DNA of 64,000 bases from Hyphomonas polymorpha PS728 (GCF_000685315.1 NZ_ARYM01000011.1:62001-126000); one strand, 5' to 3'; shown: positions 24,343 to 33,622, counted from the first letter of the stretch. Numbers and translations: made by a program. The notes: generated by a model not told the origin, from the sequence alone.

Positions 24343-25620
24343 ATGTCCGACATTTCCTCGCTCACCAGCCTCGAATCGCTCGGCTTCCTGGGTGGCCGCG
24401 ACAGTTTCCACGCCTTCTGCGCGCGGATTTTTGCCGATGACACGCATCGTCTCCTGCGCACCGAAGCGGGCGAACTCGTCGTCTTCCGCCATGGCGACCT
24501 GCGTGCTTTCGGTGCCCTGCCCGAGGTGGGCGCCCTGCCACCCGGCGTGATGTTTCCCGGCCTCCACCAGCTTCCCAATGGCGCGGCCCCGCCGCCCGGC
24601 GGGGGCATCGGTGGGGTCATCTCGCATCAGGTGTTCACGGCTAATCCGCCCGTCCACATGCCGGTGCGCATGACGCTGCTGCGCCAGCTCAATCCCAAAC
24701 AGGCCACCCTGCTGGAGCCGGTTGCGCGCGAGGTTGTCCGCGAGCTTCTCGCCGCCGCTGAAACGCGCCCCGAGATCGACTTCGTGGAAGACATTGCCGA
24801 GCCGCTCACCGCCCATTTCTGGGGCCGCCTCATCGGCATGACGGATACGGAAATGGCCGAGACGATCATTGCCGTGCGCGGCATGACCGCCATGTTCCTG
24901 ATACAGATGACACGGGAAGACCTGCATCTGGCAGACACCTCCACCGCCGCCTATGGCCGCCTCGTGGAAACCGCCGCCCTGCGCAGCCTGTCACAAGGCG
25001 CCCATCCTTTCGTCAGTGAACTGGCAGCAGACCTTGCCAGGGTGGACGCGTCCGACGATCCGGAAGAAGCGGGCATCGTGCCCCCCGATGTCGGCAAGCT
25101 GCTCGCAGGCAATCTCGTGGAAGGATTCCACACGGCCGCCGTCGGCGCCGTGAACACCCTCTTCGCCCTGCTGCATAATCCCGCCGCCTATGCAGACGTG
25201 CTCGCCGCGCCGGAAAAACTGCCCGCTGCCATCATGGAGGCGCTCCGCATCGAACCGCCGGTTGTCTTCCTCAAGCGCTACATCCTGCGGGACACAGGCT
25301 ATGCCGGTGTCAGCATTCCGAAGGGCACGCCTGTCGTCATGCTCTGGGCAGCGGGTAATCATGATCCGTCCGTATTCACCGATCCGGCTAGTTTCCGGCT
25401 GGACCGTGACCATCGCGGCATCACCACCTTTGGCGGCGGCGCGCATATCTGCCCCGGCCGCCATGTCGCGATGATGCTCATCCGCCTGCTGCTGGAAGAA
25501 ATCGCCGCCCGCAGGCTGGCCTTCTCCTTAACCGACGCCCCGTATGACTGGCTCGGCAACCACGCCATGTCCCAGCTGCCCCACATGCGGCTACAGGTTC
25601 AGCGGCAACACGCTGCCTGA
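24343..25620 (+). CDS. Cytochrome P450
   Basis: A 425-residue soluble bacterial P450. The heme ligand loop is FGGGAHICPGRHVAMM (Cys ligand near 372), the ExxR motif is EALR, and the PERF-like region is DPASFRLDRDH. The I-helix reads LVEGFHTAAVGAV, where most P450s have AGxE/DTT, so the proton-delivery acid is replaced by His. The ATG at 24343 has GGGGAGG nine bases upstream; an in-frame ATG at 24325 lies inside the palindrome. It follows the alcohol dehydrogenase by 82 bp and may hydroxylate the substrate entering that pathway. Redox partners are not in the window. Confidence 0.9.
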   Translation: MSDISSLTSLESLGFLGGRDSFHAFCARIFADDTHRLLRTEAGELVVFRHGDLRAFGALPEVGALPPGVMFPGLHQLPNGAAPPPGGGIGGVISHQVFTANPPVHMPVRMTLLRQLNPKQATLLEPVAREVVRELLAAAETRPEIDFVEDIAEPLTAHFWGRLIGMTDTEMAETIIAVRGMTAMFLIQMTREDLHLADTSTAAYGRLVETAALRSLSQGAHPFVSELAADLARVDASDDPEEAGIVPPDVGKLLAGNLVEGFHTAAVGAVNTLFALLHNPAAYADVLAAPEKLPAAIMEALRIEPPVVFLKRYILRDTGYAGVSIPKGTPVVMLWAAGNHDPSVFTDPASFRLDRDHRGITTFGGGAHICPGRHVAMMLIRLLLEEIAARRLAFSLTDAPYDWLGNHAMSQLPHMRLQVQRQHAA

Positions 25621-25624
25621 GGGC

Positions 25625-26110
25625 TCAGCCCGCCTTCAGGATCCGTGCCTTCTGGCGTTGCCAGTCGCGCTTGGCTTCGTTCTCGCGCTTGTCATGGGCC
25701 TTGCGGCCGGTGGCGACGCCGATCAGCAGTTTCGCGCGGCCCTTGTCGTTGAAATAGAGTTTCAGCGGCACAATCGTGCGCCCGGCCCGCTCCACTTCCT
25801 GGGAAAGCTTTGCCAGTTCGCGCCGGGAAACGAGCAGCTTCCGCTTGCGCCGCGGCTCATGGTTAAAGCGGTTGGCCCCGCCATAGGTCTGGATCTCGGC
25901 ATTGATCAGCCACAGCTCGCCCTGCTCCACCGAGGCATAGGCTTCGGCAATGTTCGCCCGCCCCTCGCGCAGGGATTTCACTTCCGAGCCGACCAGCATG
26001 ATGCCGGCCTCCAGCGTATCCTCCACGGAATACTCGCGCCGGGAGCGGCGGTTCTCCGCCACCAGCCCGTCGGTGCGCCCTTTGATCTGCTCGTTCTTCT
26101 TCGTCGCCAT
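25625..26110 (-). CDS. smpB: SsrA-binding protein SmpB
   Basis: A 161-residue tmRNA partner for ribosome rescue. Features: the family start [53 protein letters not shown], and the basic C-terminal tail [31 protein letters not shown] that mimics an mRNA/tRNA stem in the A site. It is nine bp downstream of dapA, a common alphaproteobacterial order. The stop is 4 bp from the converging P450 stop. Confidence 0.96.
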   Translation of the reverse strand: MATKKNEQIKGRTDGLVAENRRSRREYSVEDTLEAGIMLVGSEVKSLREGRANIAEAYASVEQGELWLINAEIQTYGGANRFNHEPRRKRKLLVSRRELAKLSQEVERAGRTIVPLKLYFNDKGRAKLLIGVATGRKAHDKRENEAKRDWQRQKARILKAG

Positions 26111-26119
26111 ACGCGCTAC

Positions 26120-27001
26120 TTAGGGATTGATCCCCGCCAGCGCCATGGCGGCTTCGATCTGCGCGCGCGCAGCTTCATCCGGCCCGGTCAGCGGCAGGCG
26201 AACCTCCGGCGCGCAGAGGCCCAGGCGTGAGAGGGCATATTTCGCCGGCCCCGGCGAAGGCGAGCAGAACATTGCCCGGTGCAGGGCGATCAGCCGCCGC
26301 TCGATGGCGCGGGCGCTTTCCAGGTCGCCGTCACGGAACGCCGCATGCATCGCCGCGCACATTTCGGGCGCCACATTCGCGGTCACCGAGATGCACCCCG
26401 CCCCACCCATGGCCAGATGGCCCAGAGCGGACGGGTCATCGCCCGAGAGCTGAACGAACTGTTCGAGGTCCCCGATCAGCGCGGAGTGATAGGTCACCCG
26501 GTCCATATCGCCGGTGGCATCCTTGATGCCGACGATGTTGGGCAGCTCGGCCAGCCGCGCCACGGTTTCCGGTTTCAGGTCCACCACCGTCCGGGTCGGC
26601 ACATTGTAAAGCACCACCGGCAGGGCGACCGCGTCGTTGATCGCGCGAAAGTGAGCGTACAGCCCATCCTGATTGGGATTGTTGTAATAGGGGCACACCA
26701 CGAGGGCCGCGTCCGCCCCGGCAGCCTTGGCATGGGCCACGAGATCGATTGCCTCATCGGTCGAGTTAGAGCCCGCCCCGGCGATCACGGGCACGCGTCC
26801 TGCTGCCACCTCTACACAAAGCGAGACCACCCGCTTGTGCTCCTCGGTCGAGAGCGTCGAGGTTTCGCCCGTCGTGCCAACGGGCACAAGGCCGGCCGAT
26901 CCGCCTGCGATCTGGCGCTCGACCAGCGCCGCAAACGCGGTTTCGTCGATCGCGCCGTTCTTGAAGGGTGTTACAAGGGCTGGGATTGAGCCGTGAAACA
27001 T
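26120..27001 (-). CDS. dapA: 4-hydroxy-tetrahydrodipicolinate synthase
   Basis: A 293-residue aldolase that condenses pyruvate with aspartate semialdehyde, the first committed step of lysine and diaminopimelate synthesis. [10 protein letters not shown] (substrate carboxylate), [10 protein letters not shown] with the catalytic tyrosine, and the Schiff-base lysine in [12 protein letters not shown] (near 162) are present. Length is typical. The Shine-Dalgarno is weak. It is followed by smpB and divergent from the lytic transglycosylase gene. Confidence 0.95.
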   Translation of the reverse strand: MFHGSIPALVTPFKNGAIDETAFAALVERQIAGGSAGLVPVGTTGETSTLSTEEHKRVVSLCVEVAAGRVPVIAGAGSNSTDEAIDLVAHAKAAGADAALVVCPYYNNPNQDGLYAHFRAINDAVALPVVLYNVPTRTVVDLKPETVARLAELPNIVGIKDATGDMDRVTYHSALIGDLEQFVQLSGDDPSALGHLAMGGAGCISVTANVAPEMCAAMHAAFRDGDLESARAIERRLIALHRAMFCSPSPGPAKYALSRLGLCAPEVRLPLTGPDEAARAQIEAAMALAGINP

Positions 27002-27101
27002 TTTAACGTGCCGTTCAGGGATTGGTTGGGATTTGCGTGCTAGGCTCTGTCTTCAGACTTGTCACGCTTTGGCGCAGAAATAAACTTGGGTGAGCCGAAC
27101 C

Positions 27102-29306
27102 ATGCTCCGCATTTCCGCTGTTTTTGTGGCGATTTCTTTCCTGATTGCGGGCACATCGGCCGCCTCCCGGCCCGAGAGCCCCAGTCTGAAGCCGCGCGCC
27201 GATTCTTCGCCCTCCCCGCCGGCTCCGGTTATCGCGCAGGCTGAGGAAGCCACGCCCGCCCCGGTGCTGCGCGCCCTCACCCCTGGTGTTCAGCTGCCCG
27301 GCGCCGCTCCGGCCAGCCCGGGCGCCGCCCCGCTCGCCACCCCCACAGGCGCGCCCGCCCCGCTGCCCGCCGCCATGCCCAGCCTGCTGCCGGCCCAGCC
27401 GGTCAGCCCGGCCAGCATTGCCCAGCTGCAGGCCGCCTTCACCGCCATCAATCGCGGCGCCTGGAGTGAGGCCTCCCGCCTCCAGTATGACGCTGCCGAC
27501 CCCACCGTGCGCGACCTCATCCTCTGGAAGCGCGCCGCTGACGGTGTGCCCGGCACCACTTTCGACGAGCTGAACTTCGCCCTCACCACCCTCTCCACCT
27601 GGCCGCAGACCGACAAGATGCGCCGCCGCGCCGAGGAGATCATCGACGACAGCTCGCTCTCTGCCGAAGCCAAGGTCAAATGGCTCACCGAGTCCGGGCC
27701 CATCACCGGCGCCGGCAAGGTCGCCCTGGCCAATGCCCTGCGCCAGACCGGGCAGAGCGCGAAGGCCGAAGAGGTGATCCGCGATGTCTGGCGGAGCAAC
27801 ACGCTGGACTCCTCGCTTCAACGCACCGTGCTTGCCCGCTGGGGCCAGTCCCTCAGCCAGGACGACCACCGCGCCCGCGTCGATTTCCTCCTCTGGACCG
27901 GCCAGCGCTCGGACGCTGAAGCCCTTAAGCCTCAGCTCACGACCGACTATCGCCAGCTCACCGATGCGCGCCTCGCCCTGATGAAGCGCGCCAACAATGT
28001 CGACGCCGCCATCCGCGCAGTGCCGGCCAATCTCGAAAACCATCCGGGCCTGCTCTATGAGCGCGCCAACTGGCGCCGCGCCAAGAACATGGACGATGCT
28101 GTCGCCCCGCTGCTGACCCAGATCAACGGCAAGGACGTGCCTGCCGCCGGGCGCAGCCGTCTCTGGCGCGAGCGCGCCATCGCCGTGCGCAATGATCTCA
28201 AAGCCCGCAACTATGCCCGCGCCTACAGCCTCACCGCGCCGCATGGCATGTCCAGCGGCTCTGACTTTGCCGAGGCCGAATGGCTCGCCGGCTGGATCGC
28301 CCTGCGCCTGAACGGCGACGCCACCCGCGGCGTGAAGCATTTCGAGACGATGACCAACGGCGTCTCCTCGCCCGTCAGCCTCACGCGTGGCCAGTACTGG
28401 ACCGGCCGCGCGCGCGACGCCCTCGGCCAGTCAGACCAGGCCCTGATCGCCTACAGCGCCGCCGCCGCTCATAAATACACCTATTACGGCCAGCTCTCGG
28501 CGGAGCGGATCGGGGACCGCAAGATCCATTTTGGCCCGCCAATCGTTCCGTCGCCGGAAGAAATCGCCGCCTTCGAGGCAAACCCGATGGTCCGCGCGCT
28601 GCGCCTCATCGGCGCCACCGGCGAGATGGGCACCTACCGCACCTTCTCCCACCATCTCGATGACGTGCTCTCCACCCCGGCGGAGTTCGAGCTGCTCGCC
28701 CAGCTCAATCACCAGATGGACCAGCCCGATACCGCCGTGCGCGCCGGCAAGGCGGGGCTGTTCAAGGGCGTGCTGGCGCCCGAAGCGGCCTATCCGGTGC
28801 TGATGCATCCCCTCTCGCGCCAGCCCCAGGTGGAGCGCGCCTTCATGCTCGCCATCACGCGCCAGGAGAGCGAGTTCAACCCCAACGCCCGCAGCCCCGT
28901 CGGCGCCCTCGGCCTGATGCAGTTCATGCCGTCCACCGCGCGCAACGAGGCCCGCCTGCGCGGCATGCCCTATCAGCAGTCCTGGCTCACCACCGACCCC
29001 GCCTACAACATGACCCTGGGCGGCCTGCACCTCGATACCCTGCTCAGCCAGTTCGGCGGCAGCTACATCATGACGGCGGCCGCCTACAATGCCGGCCCCT
29101 CCCGGCCCAACCAGTGGGTGCGCGATTATGGCGACCCCCGCACAGGCCAGATCGACCCGGTTGACTGGGTGGAGTTCGTCCCCTTCTCCGAGACCCGCAA
29201 TTACATCCAGCGCGTCCTCGAAAACATCCAGGTCTACCGCCACCGCATCTCCGGCCAGGAAGCCGACATCCAGATCACCGAAGACCTGAAACGCGGCCGC
29301 CGCTGA
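27102..29306 (+). CDS. Soluble lytic murein transglycosylase (Slt-type)
   Basis: A 734-residue periplasmic enzyme that cleaves peptidoglycan glycan strands to 1,6-anhydro products. A signal peptide (to about 20) is followed by a Pro/Ala-rich linker, a long helical superhelix domain and a C-terminal SLT domain. The catalytic Glu is in LAITRQESEFNPNARSPVGALGLMQFMP, and AYNAGPSRPNQW and ETRNYIQRVLENIQVYR complete the domain. The ATG at 27102 gives the better signal peptide; a GTG at 27090 is possible. A palindromic repeat begins 13 bp after the stop. Confidence 0.92.
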   Translation: MLRISAVFVAISFLIAGTSAASRPESPSLKPRADSSPSPPAPVIAQAEEATPAPVLRALTPGVQLPGAAPASPGAAPLATPTGAPAPLPAAMPSLLPAQPVSPASIAQLQAAFTAINRGAWSEASRLQYDAADPTVRDLILWKRAADGVPGTTFDELNFALTTLSTWPQTDKMRRRAEEIIDDSSLSAEAKVKWLTESGPITGAGKVALANALRQTGQSAKAEEVIRDVWRSNTLDSSLQRTVLARWGQSLSQDDHRARVDFLLWTGQRSDAEALKPQLTTDYRQLTDARLALMKRANNVDAAIRAVPANLENHPGLLYERANWRRAKNMDDAVAPLLTQINGKDVPAAGRSRLWRERAIAVRNDLKARNYARAYSLTAPHGMSSGSDFAEAEWLAGWIALRLNGDATRGVKHFETMTNGVSSPVSLTRGQYWTGRARDALGQSDQALIAYSAAAAHKYTYYGQLSAERIGDRKIHFGPPIVPSPEEIAAFEANPMVRALRLIGATGEMGTYRTFSHHLDDVLSTPAEFELLAQLNHQMDQPDTAVRAGKAGLFKGVLAPEAAYPVLMHPLSRQPQVERAFMLAITRQESEFNPNARSPVGALGLMQFMPSTARNEARLRGMPYQQSWLTTDPAYNMTLGGLHLDTLLSQFGGSYIMTAAAYNAGPSRPNQWVRDYGDPRTGQIDPVDWVEFVPFSETRNYIQRVLENIQVYRHRISGQEADIQITEDLKRGRR

Positions 29307-29318
29307 CCCCCTGCTAGC

Positions 29319-29355
29319 CCCCTCTTCCGGGGGAGAGGGGGTTGGGGGTGAGGGA
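29319..29355. repeat. Palindromic repeat, left copy (stem CCCCCTCT/AGAGGGGG plus tail GGGGGTGAGGG)
   Basis: Stem 29319-29326 with 29335-29342, followed by TT and the tail GGGGGTGAGGG at 29345-29355. The tail is the exact reverse complement of 29681-29691, so this copy and the right copy are inverted around the DUF559 gene. It also follows the transglycosylase stop and may help end that transcript. Confidence 0.75.
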
Positions 29356-29401
29356 GCGCAAGATAACGACAAAACACCCCGCACGTGGTAATCTCCTGCG
29401 C

Positions 29402-29818
29402 ATGTCCCGCAGGCCCATTATCCACAGTGCCAGACGTCTGAGACAGTCGGCAAATCCCCCGGAAGACATAGCCTGGCAAGCGCTCCGGGAGCTGAGGAAA
29501 TATGGATACGCCGTCCGGCGGCAGCATCCTATCGGACCTTACATTGTCGACTTCGCCGTTCAGAAGACCATGCTGGTGATAGAAATAGATGGCGGCATTC
29601 ATAATCATGATACCGTGCAGCTCCGCGATGACCTGCGTCAAGCAGATCTCGAGCTACGCGCCCGGCTGACAGGCAGCGTCCCCTCACCCCCGGCCCCTCT
29701 CCCAAGGGAGAGGGGAGATAACGCCCCTGATCGGGTCAGATACCTTCTCCCGCGCGCCCTTCCCGGCCATCAGTGCTTGCGCCCTCGCCCCGGCGATGCT
29801 CAGAAACAGGCAGGGTAA
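29402..29818 (+). pseudogene. DUF559-type endonuclease domain protein, C-terminally truncated
   Basis: The first ~85 codons match the DUF559 restriction-endonuclease-like fold: PPEDIAWQALRELRKYGYAVRRQHPIGPYIVDFAVQ and then LVIEIDGGIHNHD, which carries the acidic active-site residues (D in IVDF, E and D in IEIDG). Relatives go on with a strand-helix unit (G..V.RF....V...I) that is missing here. After ELRARLTGS the frame runs straight into the right-hand palindromic repeat (PSPPAPLPRERG) and then unrelated sequence. I read it as a truncated remnant bounded by inverted repeats. The ATG at 29402 starts the homologous part. Confidence 0.65.
29681..29715. repeat. Palindromic repeat, right copy (CCCTCACCCCC plus CCCCTCTCCC-AA-GGGAGAGGGG)
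   Basis: The tail CCCTCACCCCC (29681-29691) precedes a perfect 10-bp-arm palindrome (29694-29703 and 29706-29715). It is the same element as at 29319 in the opposite orientation. It supplies the last recognisable codons of the DUF559 frame. Confidence 0.75.
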
Positions 29819-29833
29819 GCCGGGAGCCAATCC

Positions 29834-31102
29834 ATGTCCTTTCTGAAATCGCTTTCCGCGCAAGTCCTCGCCGCCTTGCTGCTCGGCCTTGTCGGCGGCG
29901 CGCTGGTCGCGGGCACGGGCGATGTGCCCGAATGGCTGCCCGAAGCGGCCCAGGCCGTCGGCTCGGTCTGGCTCGGCTGCCTTCAGATGACGGTCATCCC
30001 GCTGGTCTTCTCCCTGCTGGTGGTCGGCGTGGCCGCCGTCTCCGATGCCATGACCGCCGGGCGCCTCGCCATGCGGGCCATCCTCTGGTTCTCGCTGCTG
30101 CTTGCCGGGGCCACCGTGCTCACCTTCATCGGGGTCGAAGCGGCTCTCGCGGCCTTCCCGGTGGATGAGGCAAGCGCCAGCGCCCTGATCGCCGGAGCCA
30201 CCGGCGGCGAAGTGGCCGCGCCCCAGACAATCAACTTTGCCGCCTGGCTCACCTCGCTCATCCCGTCCAACCCGCTCGCGGCCGCCGCCAGCAATGCCAT
30301 CCTGCCGCTGGTGATCTTCGCCCTCTTCTTCGCCTTCGCCGTCACCCGCCTGCCGGAGGAACAGCGCGTCCTGCTGGTGAAGTTCTTCGATGCGGTGGCC
30401 GATGCGATGATCGTCATCGTCAAATGGGTGCTGCTCGCCGCGCCCATCGGCGTCTTCGCCCTCGCGCTCACGCTCGGCCTGCGCGGCGGCCTCGGCGCCA
30501 CCGGCGCGCTCTTCCATTATGTGGTGCTTGTGTCGGCAGGCTGTATCGCCGTGGTGCTGATCTGCTATCCGCTCGCCGCCCTCTTCGGCGGCGTCGGCCC
30601 GCTGCGCTTTGCCCGCGCCGTCTCCGAAGCGCAGGTCGTTGCCTTCTCCACCCAGTCCTCCATCGGCACCCTGCCGGTCATGGTGGAAACTGCCCGCCGC
30701 AATCTCGGCGTGCCCGAACATGTCGCTGGCCTCGTCCTGCCGCTCTCGGTCGCCGTCTTCCGCCTCACCAGCCCGGTGGCCAATCTCGCCGTGGTTCTCT
30801 TCATCTGCCATGTCTCCGGCATCACGCCATCGCCCGGCCAGATGATCGCCGCCGGCCTGGTGGCCTTCGCGGTCTCCATTTCCTCGGTCGGCCTGCCCGG
30901 CCAGGTCAGCTTCTTCGTCTCGATCGCCCCCATCTGCTTCGCCATGGGCGCCCCGATCGAACTCCTCCCTCTCCTCCTGGCCGTAGAGGTCATCCCCGAC
31001 ATCTTCCGCACGGTCGGCAACGTGACCGCAGACCTCGCCGTCACCACCATTCTGAATAAGAACGACAAGGGCGTGCGCACCATCGCCTCCGAAACGGCCT
31101 GA
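29834..31102 (+). CDS. Dicarboxylate/amino-acid:cation symporter (DAACS family)
   Basis: A 422-residue inner-membrane symporter of the GltP/DctA family. About eight transmembrane helices and two re-entrant loops are expected; the Ser-rich first loop appears as AFSTQSSIGTLPVM and the second as SISSVGLPGQVSF. The motif SPVANLAVVLF corresponds to the family's TM7 NMDGT region but lacks that exact sequence, so substrate preference is uncertain. The ATG follows AAGCCGGGAGCCAATCC. It lies just beyond the DUF559 cassette. Confidence 0.85.
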   Translation: MSFLKSLSAQVLAALLLGLVGGALVAGTGDVPEWLPEAAQAVGSVWLGCLQMTVIPLVFSLLVVGVAAVSDAMTAGRLAMRAILWFSLLLAGATVLTFIGVEAALAAFPVDEASASALIAGATGGEVAAPQTINFAAWLTSLIPSNPLAAAASNAILPLVIFALFFAFAVTRLPEEQRVLLVKFFDAVADAMIVIVKWVLLAAPIGVFALALTLGLRGGLGATGALFHYVVLVSAGCIAVVLICYPLAALFGGVGPLRFARAVSEAQVVAFSTQSSIGTLPVMVETARRNLGVPEHVAGLVLPLSVAVFRLTSPVANLAVVLFICHVSGITPSPGQMIAAGLVAFAVSISSVGLPGQVSFFVSIAPICFAMGAPIELLPLLLAVEVIPDIFRTVGNVTADLAVTTILNKNDKGVRTIASETA

Positions 31103-31117
31103 GCTCTCCGCGCAAAA

Positions 31118-31147
31118 AAGCGCCGGCAGGTCTCCCCGCCGGCGCTT
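31118..31147 (-). terminator. Intrinsic terminator of the aldehyde dehydrogenase gene
   Basis: A 10-bp perfect stem AAGCGCCGGC/GCCGGCGCTT with a 10-nt loop. On the minus strand it is followed by TTTT, 21 bp after the aldehyde dehydrogenase stop. It may also protect the converging symporter transcript. Confidence 0.8.
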
Positions 31148-31168
31148 CCGATATAATCAGCTTACGGC

Positions 31169-32605
31169 TTATTTCTTCATCCGGCCCTTCACCTGGGCGC
31201 GATACTTGTCGCCATAGGGCGGGCGCATCATGGCCAGAAGTTCGCTCTTGGTCTGGGTGTAGATCGCCTTCTTGTGGCTGAATTCGAGGAAGCCCTCCCG
31301 GCCATGATAGGAGCCCATGCCCGACGGCCCGATGCCGCCGAAGGGCAGCTCTTCCTGCGCCACATGGAAGATCACATCATTCACGGTCACACCGCCCGAC
31401 GTGGTGTTGTTCAGCACAAAGCTCTTCTCGCTCTCGTCCTCACCGAAATAATAGAGGCCCAGCGGACGGTCATGCTTGTTGATATAGGCCACCGCGTCCT
31501 TGGCATCGCCATAGGATTTGATCGGCAGGATCGGCCCAAAAATCTCATCCTGCATAACCCGCATGTCATCGGTCGGGTCCACGATGATTGTCGGCGGGAT
31601 CTTGTGGTGGGGCTGCTGGGAGAAGTTCTCGCCCTTGGGGTTGATCTCGATCACCTGGGCGCCCTTGGCGCGGGCATCTTCGACATAGCCGTTGATCCGG
31701 TCATAATGGCGCTGATTGACGATCGAGGTGTAGTCGTCATTGTCCTTGAGGCCGGAGGCATACATCGTCTCCACCGCCTTGGTCGCGGCCATCACGAAGT
31801 CCTGCGTCTTCTCCTTCGGCACGAAGGCATAGTCCGGGGCCAGACAGATCTGACCCGCATTCAGCGTCTTGCCGGCCATGATCCGGTTGGCCGCCTTCTG
31901 AAGATCGGCCGAGCGGCCGAGAATCACCGGGCTCTTGCCGCCCAGTTCCAGCGTCAGCGGCACCAGATTGTCAGCCGCCGCCCGCATCACATGCTTGGCT
32001 ACCGAGGTCGCCCCCGTGAAGAGGATGTGATCGAAGGCGAGCTTCGTAAACTCCGCCCCCACATCCGGCCCGCCGGTGACGACGACGCATTCCTCGGACG
32101 TATAATATTTCGCGATCAGCTCTTTCATCAGCTCCGAAGTCGCCTCGGTGAATTCGGACGGCTTGATCATGCAGCGGTTGCCGGCGGCAAACACGCCCGC
32201 CAGCGGCGTGAAGGTCAGGTTCACCGGGAAGTTCCACGGGCTGATCACGCCGATCACGCCCTTGGGCTGGAACTGCAGCTCCGCCTTTGAGCCCAACAGC
32301 CCCAGCGGAAACTCCACCTTGCGCTTCTCCGGCTTCACCCATTTGGCCACATGCGCCTTGGCATGTTTCAGCGCGCCGATGGAGCCGGCAATGTCGGTCA
32401 GGTTAGACTGATCCTTGGAGCGGTGGCCGAAATCAGCCGCCATCGCATCGTTCAGCGCGGCGCCATGCGTGGCCAGAAGATCAATGGACTTGTCGAGCCA
32501 TTCGATCCGTTTCTGCACCGACGGAATCCCGTCCCGCAGATGCGCGGCCTTCTGTTTCGCGAGCAGTGCATTCATGCCGGAAGCCGGCGCGGCGTCGAGG
32601 GCCAT
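31169..32605 (-). CDS. Aldehyde dehydrogenase, coniferyl-aldehyde-dehydrogenase type
   Basis: A 478-residue NAD(P)+-dependent dehydrogenase. PWNFPVNLTFTPLAGVFAAGN, LELGGKSPVI with the general base Glu, and NAGQICLAPDYAFVP with the catalytic Cys are present. The short N-terminus and the C-terminus (FLEFSHKKAIYTQTKSELLAMMRPPYG) match the coniferyl aldehyde dehydrogenase subgroup, which oxidises aromatic and medium-chain aldehydes. The ATG at 32605 has GGGAGAT upstream. It is divergent from an enoyl-CoA hydratase across 165 bp containing a dyad at 32637-32658. Confidence 0.87.
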   Translation of the reverse strand: MALDAAPASGMNALLAKQKAAHLRDGIPSVQKRIEWLDKSIDLLATHGAALNDAMAADFGHRSKDQSNLTDIAGSIGALKHAKAHVAKWVKPEKRKVEFPLGLLGSKAELQFQPKGVIGVISPWNFPVNLTFTPLAGVFAAGNRCMIKPSEFTEATSELMKELIAKYYTSEECVVVTGGPDVGAEFTKLAFDHILFTGATSVAKHVMRAAADNLVPLTLELGGKSPVILGRSADLQKAANRIMAGKTLNAGQICLAPDYAFVPKEKTQDFVMAATKAVETMYASGLKDNDDYTSIVNQRHYDRINGYVEDARAKGAQVIEINPKGENFSQQPHHKIPPTIIVDPTDDMRVMQDEIFGPILPIKSYGDAKDAVAYINKHDRPLGLYYFGEDESEKSFVLNNTTSGGVTVNDVIFHVAQEELPFGGIGPSGMGSYHGREGFLEFSHKKAIYTQTKSELLAMMRPPYGDKYRAQVKGRMKK

Positions 32606-32636
32606 GTGTTGATATCTCCCAATCCCTTGTGTTCGT

Positions 32637-32658
32637 TGAACAGTGTAGCGCCTGTTCA
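32637..32658. promoter_or_regulatory. Dyad TGAACAG-N8-CTGTTCA in a divergent promoter region
   Basis: Perfect 7-bp arms located between the divergent aldehyde dehydrogenase (start 32605) and enoyl-CoA hydratase (start 32771) genes. The site could control both; the regulator is unknown. Confidence 0.45.
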
Positions 32659-32770
32659 GCGTTTCCCCAAGAGGCATCGAAAACCGCTTACCCGGCGTGA
32701 GGCGTTCACGGACGCAAAGCTTGCCTCTAGAACCTTGCCAACAAGACCGGATTTACAGAGGGAGACGCCA

Positions 32771-33571
32771 ATGGCGACGTACGAAAAGATTTCCTATGAG
32801 CGCAATGGCGACACCGCGATCATCGCCTTCAACGATGACAAGACGCTGAATGCCTGCGGCGTCGACACGGCCATCGAGCTGCTGCACGCCTTTGAAGTGG
32901 CCGCCAATGAAGCCCGCTGCACCATCTTCACCGGCAAGGGCCGCGGCTTCTGCTCGGGCGCCAATCTCGGCGGCATGGGCTCTGGCCCCGAAATCGCCTA
33001 CCCCGGTTCCAAACCCGACGCAGGCAAGGCGCTGGACGCTTTCTACAATCCGCTGGTCACCGCCATTCGCGAACACCCCCATCCGGTCATCACGGCGGTC
33101 AATGGTGCCGCCGCTGGCGTCGGCTGCGCGCTCGGTCTGATGGGCGACCTCGTGATCGCTGGCAAGAGCGCCTACTTCCTCCAGGCCTTCCGCCGCATCG
33201 GCCTTGTGCCCGATGGCGGCTCCACCTGGCTGCTCGCCCGCACCATCGGCCGCGTCCGCGCCATGGAAATGGCCCTCCTCGGCGAGAAAGTCTCCGCCGA
33301 TCAGGCGCTGAGCTGGGGTCTCGTCAACCGGGTCGTCGATGACGCCGAACTGCTGCCGACGGCGCTGGACTTTGCCGGCAAGCTCGCCGCCGGCCCGACG
33401 GTGGCCCTCGCCCTCACCCGCAAGATCATCTGGGACGCCAGCGAGGCAGACTTCGGCGCCGCCCTGCACAATGAGCGTGTTGCCCAGCGCACGGCTGGCC
33501 GCACGGACGACTTCAAGGAAGGCGTCAGCGCCTTCCTCCAGAAGCGCCCTGCGGAGTTCAAAGGCAAGTAA
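32771..33571 (+). CDS. Enoyl-CoA hydratase/isomerase
   Basis: A 266-residue crotonase. Oxyanion-hole segments: GKGRGFCSGANLGGMG (about 57-72) and AVNGAAAGVGCALGLMGDLVIA. The AFRRIGLVPDGGSTWLLAR helix has Asp-Gly-Gly where hydratases of the PaaG/PaaB-like isomerase type differ from FadB, so isomerase activity is possible. The ATG follows AGAGGGAGACGCCA. Confidence 0.88.
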   Translation: MATYEKISYERNGDTAIIAFNDDKTLNACGVDTAIELLHAFEVAANEARCTIFTGKGRGFCSGANLGGMGSGPEIAYPGSKPDAGKALDAFYNPLVTAIREHPHPVITAVNGAAAGVGCALGLMGDLVIAGKSAYFLQAFRRIGLVPDGGSTWLLARTIGRVRAMEMALLGEKVSADQALSWGLVNRVVDDAELLPTALDFAGKLAAGPTVALALTRKIIWDASEADFGAALHNERVAQRTAGRTDDFKEGVSAFLQKRPAEFKGK

Positions 33572-33595
33572 CCTTTGATTGCTTAAATTAAATCT

Positions 33596-33619
33596 GTTGC
33601 ACCTTAAGGATTATGCAAC
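33596..33619. promoter_or_regulatory. Dyad GTTGCA-N12-TGCAAC with central CCTTAAGG
   Basis: Six-bp arms 33596-33601 and 33614-33619 enclose an 8-bp palindrome, in an AT-rich gap upstream of the DUF3291 gene. It could be an operator. CTTAAG followed by CCCCAT 16 bp on also resembles a heat-shock-type promoter, weakly. Confidence 0.35.
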
Positions 33620-33622
33620 CTT

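Noticed and set aside
29319..29715. Classical insertion sequence or RAYT/REP transposase element
   Set aside because: No transposase or Y1-HUH motif is present; the enclosed protein is nuclease-like and truncated.
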